This document shows, piece by piece, positions 19,667 through 27,109 of a DNA stretch of 49,241 nt; position 1 is the stretch's first letter, and each line of letters opens with the position of its first letter. The translations under genes and the position numbers were made by a program. Below the pieces are notes generated by a model that was not told where the DNA came from, made no database searches, and saw only the letters and a program-made list of their open reading frames with translations. The stretch is taken from positions 1 to 49,241 of the forward strand of contig NZ_FXTB01000015.1 in NCBI RefSeq assembly GCF_900182605.1, in the 5' to 3' direction. Source of the stretch: Saccharicrinis carchari. Its GTDB lineage: Bacteria > Bacteroidota > Bacteroidia > Bacteroidales > Marinilabiliaceae.

Positions 19667-19682
19667 TTGAAGTCAACTTCAA
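19667..19682 (-). promoter_or_regulatory. Candidate operator: palindrome TTGAAGT-CA-ACTTCAA in the susC leader
   Basis: Seven-base arms TTGAAGT (19667-19673) and ACTTCAA (19676-19682) flank two bases, 41 bp upstream of the SusC start codon. On the minus strand the site overlaps AATATTTG, which is one base away from the Bacteroidota -7 consensus TAnnTTTG. A repressor bound here would block the promoter. The adjacent ROK regulator is the natural candidate, but the pairing is inferred and no second copy was found in the locus. Confidence 0.35.
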
Positions 19683-19874
19683 ATATTTTATTATATCGGC
19701 CGCAATTTATAAATTTTTTTATTAACTATTTGGTATTTTTTTGTTTATTTTTTCACTTATCATAAGAAAATGAATGAAATAAGTCATAACAGCCTATTGC
19801 CCTGCACGATATACGTATTGCTGTACTGCTTTAAATTATTTAGGTGTTGCTATTGCATGGGGGATAAAACGTAG

Positions 19875-21086
19875 CTATATCAAATCGTACTTTCTGTATA
19901 GGAGCGAGGCTGCTCCCAGAACAACTGCTTTATCACTTTCTACATGTGAATTAACGATTTTACAATTTTTTAGTGGGTTTACCAATGCCGTTTTGGACAT
20001 CCCTATCTTCATGGAATCAATAAAAATATTTCCCAGTCGCGAATAACTACCGGCAATTACAATAAGCTGTGGGTTTAGCAAATTAATAATGTTACCTAAA
20101 CTGGCACCCAGTTTATTACCCTGCTCTAATATTAATTCCATGGCAAGGCCATCCCCTTTCAATGCGATATCCAATATTTGACGATAAGAAATAGAATTAT
20201 CAGGGATGTTTAACAAAGAGCTTCGCCCTTTAGCTTTTGATTCTTCAAAATCCAATTCAAGACCATACCCTGAAACCTCTGTTCCTAAACAATTCTGTTT
20301 GCCACATAAGCACAATCTGTTTTTCAATCCAAATTGCATGTGTCCGAACTCTCCGGCATATCCATCTTTCCCCCGGATTATATTACCATTGGCAAGGATT
20401 GACAAGCCCAGGCCACGGCTCAAATTTACAATAAGAGCATCCTGGGAACTACCTACTACACCGCACACTTCTTCCGCCAAACCGGTAGCCCTTGTATCAT
20501 TTTCGAGTAAAATGGGCAGTTGTAACTTTTTTGACAGTAAAGTGGCTAGCGGTTGATTAGTAAAGTTAAAATAGCTTAACGACTCCCCCATTTTTGTGTT
20601 AATACGTCCAGTTAATCCTATTCCAACACCTAATACACTCTTTACATCAATCTGATATGATGCGAAAAAAGCTTTAATCTTCAGAATTATATCATCCAAA
20701 CATTCCTTAGTATTTTCAAGCCTAAAATCCTCATAGATTTTGAATTCTATGATGCTCATTTCTAAATCAACAAGCGCTATTCTTAAACTTTTCAATTGAA
20801 TATTAACACCAATTGAATAAAACACCTTTTTATTAATTGAAAACAACGATGGTTTACGTCCACTTTCCGTTTCCTTTTTACCCAACTCAAGTATTATTCC
20901 CTCGTCAATTAGTTCTAAAATGAGTTTATTTACGGTAGGTATGCTTATTTTTAAATGTTTTGATATCTCAGGAATAATGCAAGCAGTATCCGATTTTGAG
21001 ATGAAGCGTATGATGTTTATTTTTTGCTTCTTCTTCCTGCTTTGGCTGTTAAACTGCTCTTTCTTAAATAAATAGTCTATAATCAT
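19875..21086 (-). CDS. ROK-family transcriptional regulator (NagC/XylR type)
   Basis: The 403-residue protein has an N-terminal winged helix-turn-helix (about 25-75: IPEISKHLKISIPTVNKLIL, then SGRKPSLFSIN). A ROK sugar-binding domain follows (about 88-400). The ROK zinc site is intact: H249 (GEFGHMQFG) with C259, C261 and C266 (CLCGKQNC) and E270. The sugar-contacting LLENDTRA (N196-D197) is also present. Members such as NagC sense phosphorylated or free amino sugars. It lies directly upstream of SusC on the same strand and most likely controls the locus; an amino sugar as effector would agree with the epimerase and NAGPA genes but is inference. The IS1380 element is inserted 168 bp upstream of its start and could alter its expression. 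Confidence 0.9.
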   Translation of the reverse strand: MIIDYLFKKEQFNSQSRKKKQKINIIRFISKSDTACIIPEISKHLKISIPTVNKLILELIDEGIILELGKKETESGRKPSLFSINKKVFYSIGVNIQLKSLRIALVDLEMSIIEFKIYEDFRLENTKECLDDIILKIKAFFASYQIDVKSVLGVGIGLTGRINTKMGESLSYFNFTNQPLATLLSKKLQLPILLENDTRATGLAEEVCGVVGSSQDALIVNLSRGLGLSILANGNIIRGKDGYAGEFGHMQFGLKNRLCLCGKQNCLGTEVSGYGLELDFEESKAKGRSSLLNIPDNSISYRQILDIALKGDGLAMELILEQGNKLGASLGNIINLLNPQLIVIAGSYSRLGNIFIDSMKIGMSKTALVNPLKNCKIVNSHVESDKAVVLGAASLLYRKYDLI

Positions 21087-21254
21087 TCTAATATTATAAT
21101 TTCCTAACCAATATTAACTTACAAAAATAAAAAATTTTATTAAAGGTGCGACCATTAGAAACAATCTCACACTTTATCAATAAATATTCCGTGAAACATC
21201 AGAAACATAACATTCTTTTAAATAATTGTTTATGGCAAAAAATTCAGCCTTAAT

Positions 21255-22647
21255 CCTGCTCTATGCAATAGAAGATGAATAATCCACTAAAATCTTTAAA
21301 TTAGAGGGGTTCTGTAAACTTTTAGATTTCACCCATATGGTTAACCTTCCCATAGAGTATTCCGATAAAAAAGTAACCCCTTTTGGGGGCATGAGTTTGA
21401 TGAAGCGTTTTCTTGATTCAATTGGCATCAGAGAATATATGTCAACATTGGAACTGCCAGATAAGGGTTCAAACCGAAGTTATGATCCAGTTCATATAAT
21501 CGAATCCTTTTGGTTAAGTATCTGGACAGGCGCTTCGAGGTATATCCATGCAGATTGGTTACGTTATGACACCACGCTTCATGATATCTTTGGATGGGAC
21601 AAAATGCCTTCACAAAGTACTTATAGCCGCTTCTTTGGTAAGTTTTCACAGTGCCGCAACACAGCCGTCTTCCCCTCATTGCAGCATTGGTTCTTCTCAC
21701 AGCTACAAGTCAATGATATAACCTTGGATATTGATAGTACAGTCATTACACGGTCAGGAAACCAAGAAGGAAGTGCCAAAGGGTACAATCCATTAAAACG
21801 AGGACGCAACTCCCATCATCCGCTCATGGCTTTTGTGAGCCAAACCCGTATGGTTGCCAATGCATGGCTTCGCCCTGGCAACACGGCAGACAGCAGTAGT
21901 TGTAAAGCGTTCTTGCAAGAAACCATCGAAGATGTTTTGGCCGATACAAGAATCGGTTTGGTTCGTGCAGACAGTGGTTTTTACACCGAAGATATCTTGA
22001 GCTATATCCAACAGCAGGGGCTTAATTATATTATCGCCACACGCATGTACCCTAATGTAAAAAGTGAGGTGTATGGAATTGAGGATTGGATTCCTATCTG
22101 CAGTGGTATAGATGTTTCCCAGATGTATTTCGAGCATAAGGGTGGAAAAAGGCGAAGATATATTGTTGTTCGAAAAGAAATTGAAAAACGGCCAAAAGCC
22201 GGAGGAAAGCTGCTTTTTGATGACCTACCCGGGTACAGATACAGTTGCTATGTCACCAACCTAGATCTTCCCCTTGATGCAATTTGGAACCTTTACAATA
22301 CACGGGCCGATTGCGAAAATAGGATCAAAGAACTAAAACAAGATTTTGGGCTGGAGAACTTTTGCCTAAAAGATTTTTGGGCTACCGAAGCTTCCTTTAG
22401 GTTTATCATGGTGGCGTACAATATCATGAGCCTGTTCCGGCATTTTGCTCTTCAATCTTACAATAAAGCAACTTTGGCAACACTAAAAGTCTATTGCTTT
22501 GCATTAGGAGCATGGAGTGTAAAACACGCTAACAAAAAGGTATTGAAGATAGCCTTAAACGCAAAAAGAAGGCCATGGCTCGATGGTATATTTGCCAAAG
22601 TTGAAAGCCTTAGACCCCCTTTTCAATATTCTAATGCATAATTCGGG
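21255..22647 (+). mobile_element. IS1380-family insertion sequence, complete, 1393 bp
   Basis: The ends are imperfect inverted repeats: CCTGCTCTATGCAATAGAAG on the left and, reading inward from the right, CCCGAATTATGCATTAGAAT. They match at 16 of 22 positions over the slightly longer ends, with TATGCA and TAGAA shared. Both ends begin with CC. The element is flanked by the 5-bp direct repeat TTAAT (21250-21254 and 22648-22652). The length, the terminal CC and the AT-rich duplication fit the IS1380 family. Its only gene is the transposase at 21337-22641, whose stop codon lies within the right inverted repeat. An intact transposase and intact target duplication suggest recent insertion. Confidence 0.85.
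21337..22641 (+). CDS. IS1380-family DDE transposase
   Basis: The 434-residue protein is full length for the family. Candidate catalytic residues are D133 (TLDIDSTV), D212 (VRADSGFY) and E327 (TRADCENRIKELKQDFG), the latter with the N-R-I-K-E-L-K sequence usual around the DDE glutamate of IS4/IS1380-type transposases. The region between the second aspartate and the glutamate holds the expected beta-strand insertion. The start codon lies 82 bp inside the left end. The gene appears intact, with no frameshift or stop, so the element may still move. Confidence 0.93.
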   Translation: MVNLPIEYSDKKVTPFGGMSLMKRFLDSIGIREYMSTLELPDKGSNRSYDPVHIIESFWLSIWTGASRYIHADWLRYDTTLHDIFGWDKMPSQSTYSRFFGKFSQCRNTAVFPSLQHWFFSQLQVNDITLDIDSTVITRSGNQEGSAKGYNPLKRGRNSHHPLMAFVSQTRMVANAWLRPGNTADSSSCKAFLQETIEDVLADTRIGLVRADSGFYTEDILSYIQQQGLNYIIATRMYPNVKSEVYGIEDWIPICSGIDVSQMYFEHKGGKRRRYIVVRKEIEKRPKAGGKLLFDDLPGYRYSCYVTNLDLPLDAIWNLYNTRADCENRIKELKQDFGLENFCLKDFWATEASFRFIMVAYNIMSLFRHFALQSYNKATLATLKVYCFALGAWSVKHANKKVLKIALNAKRRPWLDGIFAKVESLRPPFQYSNA

Positions 22648-22958
22648 TTAATTATGAATGACAAAAGTTTAATTAATTATTTTATAACTGCAGCTATTTT
22701 GAGCGTTACATTGAATGAGCAAGGCGAAAAACATAGAAGTAAATTAAATTCACTATTGAGTCGAGTAAATCAACTTGAAGTATAAAATGCTGCGCTAAAA
22801 AGTCGGTTAGCTTACTACGAAACCCTAAAAGCAGTAAGCCGCCTTCTTCCGCCCCCCTCTTTCCCGTTCCATTTGGTGATCAATAACTTGCAGCAGGCCA
22901 AGGATGGCACGGTGCGTCACTCAACGGTGTGTTGTACCATTTGGGGGCGCAAGCAAAA

Positions 22959-23029
22959 AACACGCTTGTAAATAAAAGGTTTCCTTGTCGGAGTTTACGT
23001 AGCAAGGAAGCGTTATTTGCAAGGGTGTT
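22959..23029. repeat. Long imperfect palindrome (outer 17-bp arms, inner 7-bp arms)
   Basis: AACACGCTTGTAAATAA (22959-22975) pairs with TTATTTGCAAGGGTGTT (23013-23029) at 15 of 17 positions. Inside it, TTCCTTG (22981-22987) pairs perfectly with CAAGGAA (23003-23009). No T-tract follows on either strand, so it is not an obvious terminator. Confidence 0.7.
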
Positions 23030-23035
23030 GGCGGG

Positions 23036-23123
23036 GCGTTAAAAGCTCTTGGCATGGAATAGCGGAATGGAGTGACCGTTTTTCAGGTCACCTTCCGCTA
23101 AGTAATGCCAAGAGCTGTAACGC
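23036..23123. repeat. Very stable stacked palindrome, four arm pairs
   Basis: From outside to inside the pairs are GCGTTA/TAACGC (23036-23041 with 23118-23123), AGCTCTTGGCAT/ATGCCAAGAGCT (23044-23055 with 23105-23116, perfect), TAGCGGAA/TTCCGCTA (23060-23067 with 23093-23100, perfect) and GTGACC/GGTCAC (23072-23077 with 23086-23091, perfect). That is 32 paired bases over 88 nt. No T-tract follows. It could be a REP-like or MITE-like element or a folded RNA. I cannot name a family. Confidence 0.75.
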
Positions 23124-23252
23124 GAGGGGTGCCGGTGGGGGAAAGAATAGATGATGGGGAAAGGTTAAAATTTAAGCTGAAAATATTTAAACAATTTATA
23201 ATTGTATTATCATCTTCAGCTTAAAACCACCGTTAATAAATACGGTTTGAAG

Positions 23253-23280
23253 AAAAACAAGGCTAATCAGCCTTGTTTTT
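23253..23280 (-). terminator. Bidirectional intrinsic terminator
   Basis: AAAAACAAGGCT (23253-23264) is followed by AATC and then AGCCTTGTTTTT (23269-23280). This is a perfect 12-bp palindrome with A/T tracts on both sides. The stop codon of the small gene at 23263-23496 lies inside it. It can end transcription in either direction. Confidence 0.85.
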
Positions 23281-23496
23281 TATGTTCACGTAGCAAGTGT
23301 GTGTCTTGCCGAACTCGTCGGGCTGTTTCATTCTGGCAACCTCGAAGCTTAAGTACTTTTTGCCTTTGTACGCATGTGAATACTCTAGTGCGCTGTCCAA
23401 TTCTACGGTTACTTTTACAATGTCAAGATCTTGCACCTGTGTCCCCTTACCAATGTAGTTTCTGGTAAACCCGTTTTTTTCGTTTTTCTTAGTCAT
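23263..23496 (-). CDS. Small conserved-looking Bacteroidota protein, 77 aa
   Basis: The ATG at 23496-23494 opens a 77-residue protein beginning MTKKNEKNGFTRNYIGKG. It is charged, soluble and likely mainly beta: VQDLDIVKVTVEL, YKGKKYLSFEVARM, HTCYVNIKN. I have a loose memory of similar short proteins (YIGKG...DIV.V......YLSFEVA.....FG.THT.YV) in Bacteroidota accessory regions, but no established function. Its stop codon is inside a strong terminator, and an A/T-rich stretch precedes its start, so it is a self-contained transcription unit. Its position between an IS1380 insertion, palindromes and a serine recombinase suggests it belongs to a mobile segment. Confidence 0.7.
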   Translation of the reverse strand: MTKKNEKNGFTRNYIGKGTQVQDLDIVKVTVELDSALEYSHAYKGKKYLSFEVARMKQPDEFGKTHTCYVNIKNKAD

Positions 23497-23518
23497 AACT
23501 TATTTTTTTAATTAATAA

Positions 23519-24049
23519 TTACATGCAAGATGTAAGGGAAAGCAGATATGGCATCGCAACAAGCAACTGGAATACCGGAACAAAGCGAGGATATGCCGGG
23601 AAAATTGTTGGATGTGCGGAGCATCCCGGAGACCATTGCCGCAACCCTATCTTAGCCTGGAGTTTTAATTGAAAAGTTGTGACGCTAAAGAAAATGAGCA
23701 AAAGGCTGGAAAATAATACCTAAAGGGGGACGGGTAGATTCTTGTTCCTTGAAAAATTTTACCGCAGATAAACACCTGCACCAGGTTTTCGATTAGTTCG
23801 GCAAAAAACGGATGAATCACAGTGCCAGGAAACCTCCGTTTTATAAAACTATCTGAAATTAATCTCACCTTCTTTGTTTTCGCGTCTCAAAAACCAGTAT
23901 CTTTAATCCGTTTCACGGTTTTACGCTTTTTGAAACAAAATTAGCCTACAATTTACAAAAAGTGTCGATGTGTATTTTAAGCAAATTTGAAAAGCGTAGT
24001 GAAATCAAATTTGCATTTAAAATAACTATCGGTATCATTTTAATCAATT
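23519..24049. other. Gene-poor stretch upstream of the serine recombinase
   Basis: I see no gene I can support in this 530-bp stretch; short frames present on both strands have no family resemblance. It does hold inverted repeats: GTTTCA/TGAAAC (23910-23915 with 23931-23936) and the repeated GCAAATTTG listed separately. It probably carries the promoter and binding sites of the recombinase gene. Confidence 0.4.
23981..24014 (+). promoter_or_regulatory. Inverted repeat GCAAATTTG...CAAATTTGC upstream of recombinase
   Basis: Perfect 9-bp arms at 23981-23989 and 24006-24014 are separated by 16 bases, and end 35 bp before the recombinase start codon. Each arm contains the self-complementary core CAAATTTG. 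Serine resolvases commonly bind paired sites next to their own gene (res-type sites) and repress themselves there, so this is a candidate binding site. The assignment is inferred from position. Confidence 0.4.
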
Positions 24050-24628
24050 ATGAAGATAGGATACGCAAGAATTTCCACAAAAGACCAAAATTTAGAAATG
24101 CAAACCGAAGCTTTGCAAAAAGCCGGTTGCGAAAAAATATTCAAGGAAACCCAAAGTGCGGTTAAAGAGCGTCCGGAATTACAAAACATGCTCGCCCATC
24201 TCCGTAAAGGCGATGTGCTCGTTGTATGGAAACTCGATCGGCTTGGCCGCTCCCTCAAACATCTGATTGACCTGGTTACCGGTTTTCGGGAAAAGGGGAT
24301 CGAGTTCGTCAGTCTCAACGACAGCATCGACACCACCACCGTCCAGGGCCGACTGACTTTTAACATCTTTGCCAGCTTTGCCGAATTTGAACGGGAGCTG
24401 ATCCGGGAACGCACCATGGCTGGTCTGCAGGCTGCCCGCGAACGCGGTCGAATAGGTGGCCGCAAAAAGGGATTGTCGCCCGAAGCCAAAAGAACGGCTT
24501 ATGCATGTTATCAATTATGGGAAGATAAATCCAGAACGATATCCGAAATACTGAAAATTGTTAATGTGAGCAGGGCGACGTTTTATAGGTATATTGCATG
24601 GGTGAAGGAGCAACACGAAAAGAAGTAG
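24050..24628 (+). CDS. Serine site-specific recombinase (resolvase/invertase family)
   Basis: The 192-residue protein is full length for small serine recombinases. It has the catalytic serine S9 in GYARISTKDQ. The arginine motif WKLDRLGRSLKHLIDLV (about 62-78) follows. The dimer-helix region contains FNIFASFAEFERELIRERT. The C-terminal helix-turn-helix is TISEILKIVNVSRATFYRYI (about 163-182). All active-site positions I can compare with gamma-delta resolvase are present, so it is probably active. It is followed by AT-rich cargo and then by a truncated second copy at 26455-26961. It could resolve cointegrates, invert DNA, or move the cargo. Confidence 0.92.
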   Translation: MKIGYARISTKDQNLEMQTEALQKAGCEKIFKETQSAVKERPELQNMLAHLRKGDVLVVWKLDRLGRSLKHLIDLVTGFREKGIEFVSLNDSIDTTTVQGRLTFNIFASFAEFERELIRERTMAGLQAARERGRIGGRKKGLSPEAKRTAYACYQLWEDKSRTISEILKIVNVSRATFYRYIAWVKEQHEKK

Positions 24629-24708
24629 CATAAATATTTCTTGGATTATTTTGTATGCAATCTACTGTTAGATTTGTCCATACAAAAAACACTATTAGTT
24701 TAAGTTAT

Positions 24709-24774
24709 GTGAACATATTTTTTATATTTGAAGTGATATGTTTATAACAAAAAACAAAGAAGATGTATGTTCAC
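24709..24774. repeat. Inverted repeat GTGAACATA...TATGTTCAC
   Basis: Perfect 9-bp arms at 24709-24717 and 24766-24774 lie between the recombinase and the first cargo gene. A second perfect 9-bp pair, TTTTGTATG/CATACAAAA, lies just before it (24649-24657 with 24679-24687) and may end the recombinase transcript. Their role is unknown; they mark the left edge of the cargo. Confidence 0.45.
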
Positions 24775-24869
24775 TCTGCAACATATAACAAACGTTGCGC
24801 CTAATTTTAGACACCTGACATCCAATATACTTTCAAGTATCAATAACATCGCTTAAATAGAGATAAATA

Positions 24870-25616
24870 ATGGATTATAAATTAGAGGCCTATTCAATAG
24901 TCGGAATTATTATTCTAATTGCAGGTTTACTTAGACTATATCTATATTACAAGAAATTTAATATATCTATTTTATCCTTTATTGCACCCGGAGAAATAAC
25001 AACTATTTTCTTTGATAATTTATTGTATTTTTTTTGCTTTACTGGCCTTAACGTTTTAATTATTACTTTTTTTTATGATGGTATACTAAATCAAATTAGT
25101 GCATATACAGATTTGAATTTTTGGAATCGTCTACATCAGATTGGTTTTTTCAATATCAGCAAGTTGATATCGGTTGTTATATTTATAATAATTCTTTTTC
25201 TTATCTATAAATGGTCTTCTAAAATCTACTTTTATGAATATGTGTTGTGGACTTTGCTTATATTAATTGCAATGTATTTGAATCCATTAATAATTATTGA
25301 AACTGAAATTTTACTTTTAATTAATAAGATTGAATTAAGTCAATTGTCACTATTTTTTCTAATTGCATCTTTCAATTTAATTGCGTTTGCTTCATTTTCC
25401 GGGTTAAATGAAGCCTATAAAGTAAAAAAGAAGAATTACTATTTAAATGTAGAATTAAATATTCAAGATATTGGAATAATTGTTTCAAGTAAGTCTAAAT
25501 ATTTCATTGGAAAGACTAATCGTTTTGTTTTTATTTACACTTCAGAGAAAGAAGAAACTGAAGTAATACCGATTGATAGTATTATAAGCATGAAATTTGT
25601 GAATAGAAAAAACTAA
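24870..25616 (+). CDS. Hypothetical polytopic membrane protein, 248 aa
   Basis: The protein has about five hydrophobic segments in residues 8-175 (for example SIVGIIILIAGLLRLYLYY, GLNVLIITFFYDG and LISVVIFIIILFLIYKW). It ends in a soluble tail of about 65 residues with a KSKYFIGKTNRFVFIYTSEK stretch. I recognise no family. Base composition is strikingly AT-rich compared with the glycan locus, and it lies between two related recombinase copies, which suggests acquired cargo. The ATG start follows an A-rich leader, as usual for Bacteroidota. The next gene begins 50 bp later and may be co-transcribed. A membrane effector or sensor role is possible but not supported by a motif. Confidence 0.7.
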   Translation: MDYKLEAYSIVGIIILIAGLLRLYLYYKKFNISILSFIAPGEITTIFFDNLLYFFCFTGLNVLIITFFYDGILNQISAYTDLNFWNRLHQIGFFNISKLISVVIFIIILFLIYKWSSKIYFYEYVLWTLLILIAMYLNPLIIIETEILLLINKIELSQLSLFFLIASFNLIAFASFSGLNEAYKVKKKNYYLNVELNIQDIGIIVSSKSKYFIGKTNRFVFIYTSEKEETEVIPIDSIISMKFVNRKN

Positions 25617-25666
25617 GCACAATCGAATTCTAAGTCCTAATTTTAGTCTCACCAAACGCACAATAT

Positions 25667-26152
25667 ATGCTCACAATAAATGAAGCACGTTATGATTATA
25701 TCTCCTTTTTAAAAGAGAAACATTTATTAATTACTGAATATATACCTTGTGAAATACTTAGTAAAAAGCGATACAATAAATTTAATTTATCAAACGCCAA
25801 TATTACGTTCTGCTATGGTAAAAAAAGACTATTGCTTGAATTAGAAGACTTAGATATATATTTTATTTTACTAAATGAGGAACTGAATCTTTCGTCAGGC
25901 TATCCTGATAATATAAATATGAATTTTAATAATAGTTGGGGGTTTTGGTACGATAAAAAAAAAGAATGCTACCGTCTTGCAAAGAAAGCTCATATTAATA
26001 TAAATAATGAAGCCCCTTACTATACAGCGATTAGGGCTAGTCAATATGTTATATTTTTTGATTGTTTAAAAATCCATTTTAGTACACCTTATATGGAGCA
26101 TAAAAATTACAATAAGATTGTATCCGAAAGACTAAAAATTGAAGGTAAGTGA
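25667..26152 (+). CDS. Hypothetical soluble protein, 161 aa
   Basis: The protein has no signal peptide or membrane helix. It is rich in Lys, Asn, Ile and Tyr, with blocks such as YDYISFLKEKHLLITEYIP, LLELEDLDIYFILLNEELN and a NNSWGFWYDKKKECYRLAKK stretch. I recognise no family and see no catalytic motif. It follows the membrane protein gene by 50 bp on the same strand and shares its strong AT bias, so the two may form a unit of foreign origin held between the recombinase copies. Confidence 0.65.
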   Translation: MLTINEARYDYISFLKEKHLLITEYIPCEILSKKRYNKFNLSNANITFCYGKKRLLLELEDLDIYFILLNEELNLSSGYPDNINMNFNNSWGFWYDKKKECYRLAKKAHININNEAPYYTAIRASQYVIFFDCLKIHFSTPYMEHKNYNKIVSERLKIEGK

Positions 26153-26310
26153 GAAGTAATTATTTCAGAAACTGAAAAAATAATGACAAACTTAAGTCTC
26201 CCAAAACCCTCCTAAAATATTCATTTATAGTCCTTCTTCCCGGTCCAAAGCCGCCATTGGTGCACTTATAGCTTATTAACTGGCTTCGCCATCTTGCCAG
26301 TAAGTAACTT

Positions 26311-26329
26311 CCTGCCTGTGGCAGGCAGG
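26311..26329. repeat. REP-like palindrome CCTGCCTG-TGG-CAGGCAGG
   Basis: Perfect 8-bp GC-rich arms flank three bases in an otherwise AT-rich gap of about 300 bp (26153-26454) that holds no gene. A weaker pair CTGGC/GCCAG lies just before it (about 26280-26300). Short palindromes of this CCTGCC..GGCAGG type are dispersed in many Bacteroidota genomes. This one lies immediately upstream of the truncated recombinase copy. Confidence 0.6.
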
Positions 26330-26454
26330 TCATTTCGGTTCAAATTGTGCCAGTAGTTTAGACTTGGCCTTTATAAAAATGTTGTGGTTTAGGAATTAAA
26401 TCATGTATTTGCTAATATTAAATTTGACCACCTACTCCCTTAAACTTCTGGTTA

Positions 26455-26961
26455 CGTAAAATATACAAAGAAACCCAAAGTGCCGTAAAGGAACGTCCGG
26501 AATTACAAAACATGCTCGCCCATCTCCACCAGGGTGATATTGTAGTAGTTTGGAAACTGGACTGGCTTGGCCGCTCCCTCAAACATCTGATTGACTTGGT
26601 CACCGGTTTCCGGGAAAAAGGAATCGAGTTCGTCAGTCTCAACGACAGCATCGACACCACCACTGTCCAGGGCCGATTAACCTTTAACATCTTCGCCAAC
26701 TTTGCCGAATTTGAACGCGAACTAATCCGGGAACGCACCATGGCTGGTCTGCAGGCCGCCCGAGAACGTGGCCGCATAGGTGGCCGTAAAAAGGGATTAT
26801 CCCCGGAAGCCAAAAGAACGGCTTTTGCATGTTATCAGTTATGGGAGGATAAATCCAGAACGATATCGGAGATACTGAAAATTGTTAAAGTGAGCAGGGC
26901 TACTTTTTACAGGTATATTGCCTGGGTGAAGGAGCAGAATGGGAAGAAGAAAAGGGTATGA
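26455..26961 (+). pseudogene. 5'-truncated second serine recombinase
   Basis: From the codons RKIYKETQSAV onward this is nearly the same protein as the recombinase at 24050-24628, in the same orientation. The first 28 residues, including the catalytic serine, are missing. Sequence before 26455 is unrelated. In addition the LDRLGRS active-site motif reads LDWLGRS, losing an arginine that matters in gamma-delta resolvase. The frame from the first internal ATG (26512) is open to the stop, so a 149-residue fragment could still be made, but it cannot be catalytic. It may keep DNA-binding activity through the intact C-terminal helix-turn-helix. Confidence 0.85.
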
Positions 26962-27109
26962 AAGAGTTACAGGGTTCCAAACTCAAGGGAATATAAACAA
27001 AACCTACAATAAATATATATATAAAATGATTTGCTTACCTTTAGCGTTCATGTTATGAAATAGGCATCTATTAATCCAGAATTAACACCTTATAATTCGG
27101 CAAATAATA

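Larger units (their letters stand above)
21232..22785 (+). pseudogene. 51-codon reading frame split by the IS1380 element
   Basis: Before the element, ATG at 21232 opens MAKNSAL and runs into the target site. After it, from 22653, the frame continues to TAA at 22783-22785. Removing the element and one TTAAT copy restores a continuous 51-residue frame: 21232-21254 joined to 22653-22785, starting MAKNSALIMNDKSLINYFIT and ending SRVNQLEV. The exact in-frame rejoining supports a real, recently interrupted small gene, divergent from the ROK gene. I recognise no family; it has a mildly hydrophobic middle and a charged helical C-terminus. It may be a regulatory peptide or an unrelated small protein. 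Chance preservation over 51 codons is possible. Confidence 0.5.
22786..23252. other. Gene-free stretch rich in palindromes
   Basis: No convincing gene lies here. It contains several inverted repeats: GCTTACT/AGTAAGC (22810-22816 with 22833-22839), the two large structures listed separately (22959-23029 and 23036-23123), and AAGCTGAA/TTCAGCTT flanking an AT-rich loop near 23172-23222. The octamer CCATTTGG occurs twice as a direct repeat (about 22868 and 22938). The GC content in the middle is higher than in the surrounding sequence. It may be a non-autonomous mobile element or a structured RNA downstream of the small gene at 23263-23496. Confidence 0.5.

Noticed and set aside
1-21086. Sialic acid catabolic locus
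   Set aside because: An epimerase and an SSS transporter are present, but there is no sialidase, N-acetylneuraminate lyase or sialic acid esterase domain in the window.
22786-23252. Integron attC site or CRISPR leader
   Set aside because: The outer arms read GCGTTA..TAACGC, the reverse of the attC core-site arrangement. There is no integrase, and there are no regularly spaced repeats.
24040-24489. Long minus-strand frames over both recombinase copies
   Set aside because: They are exact antisense shadows of the recombinase codons, occur identically over both copies, and have Arg/Ser-rich composition.
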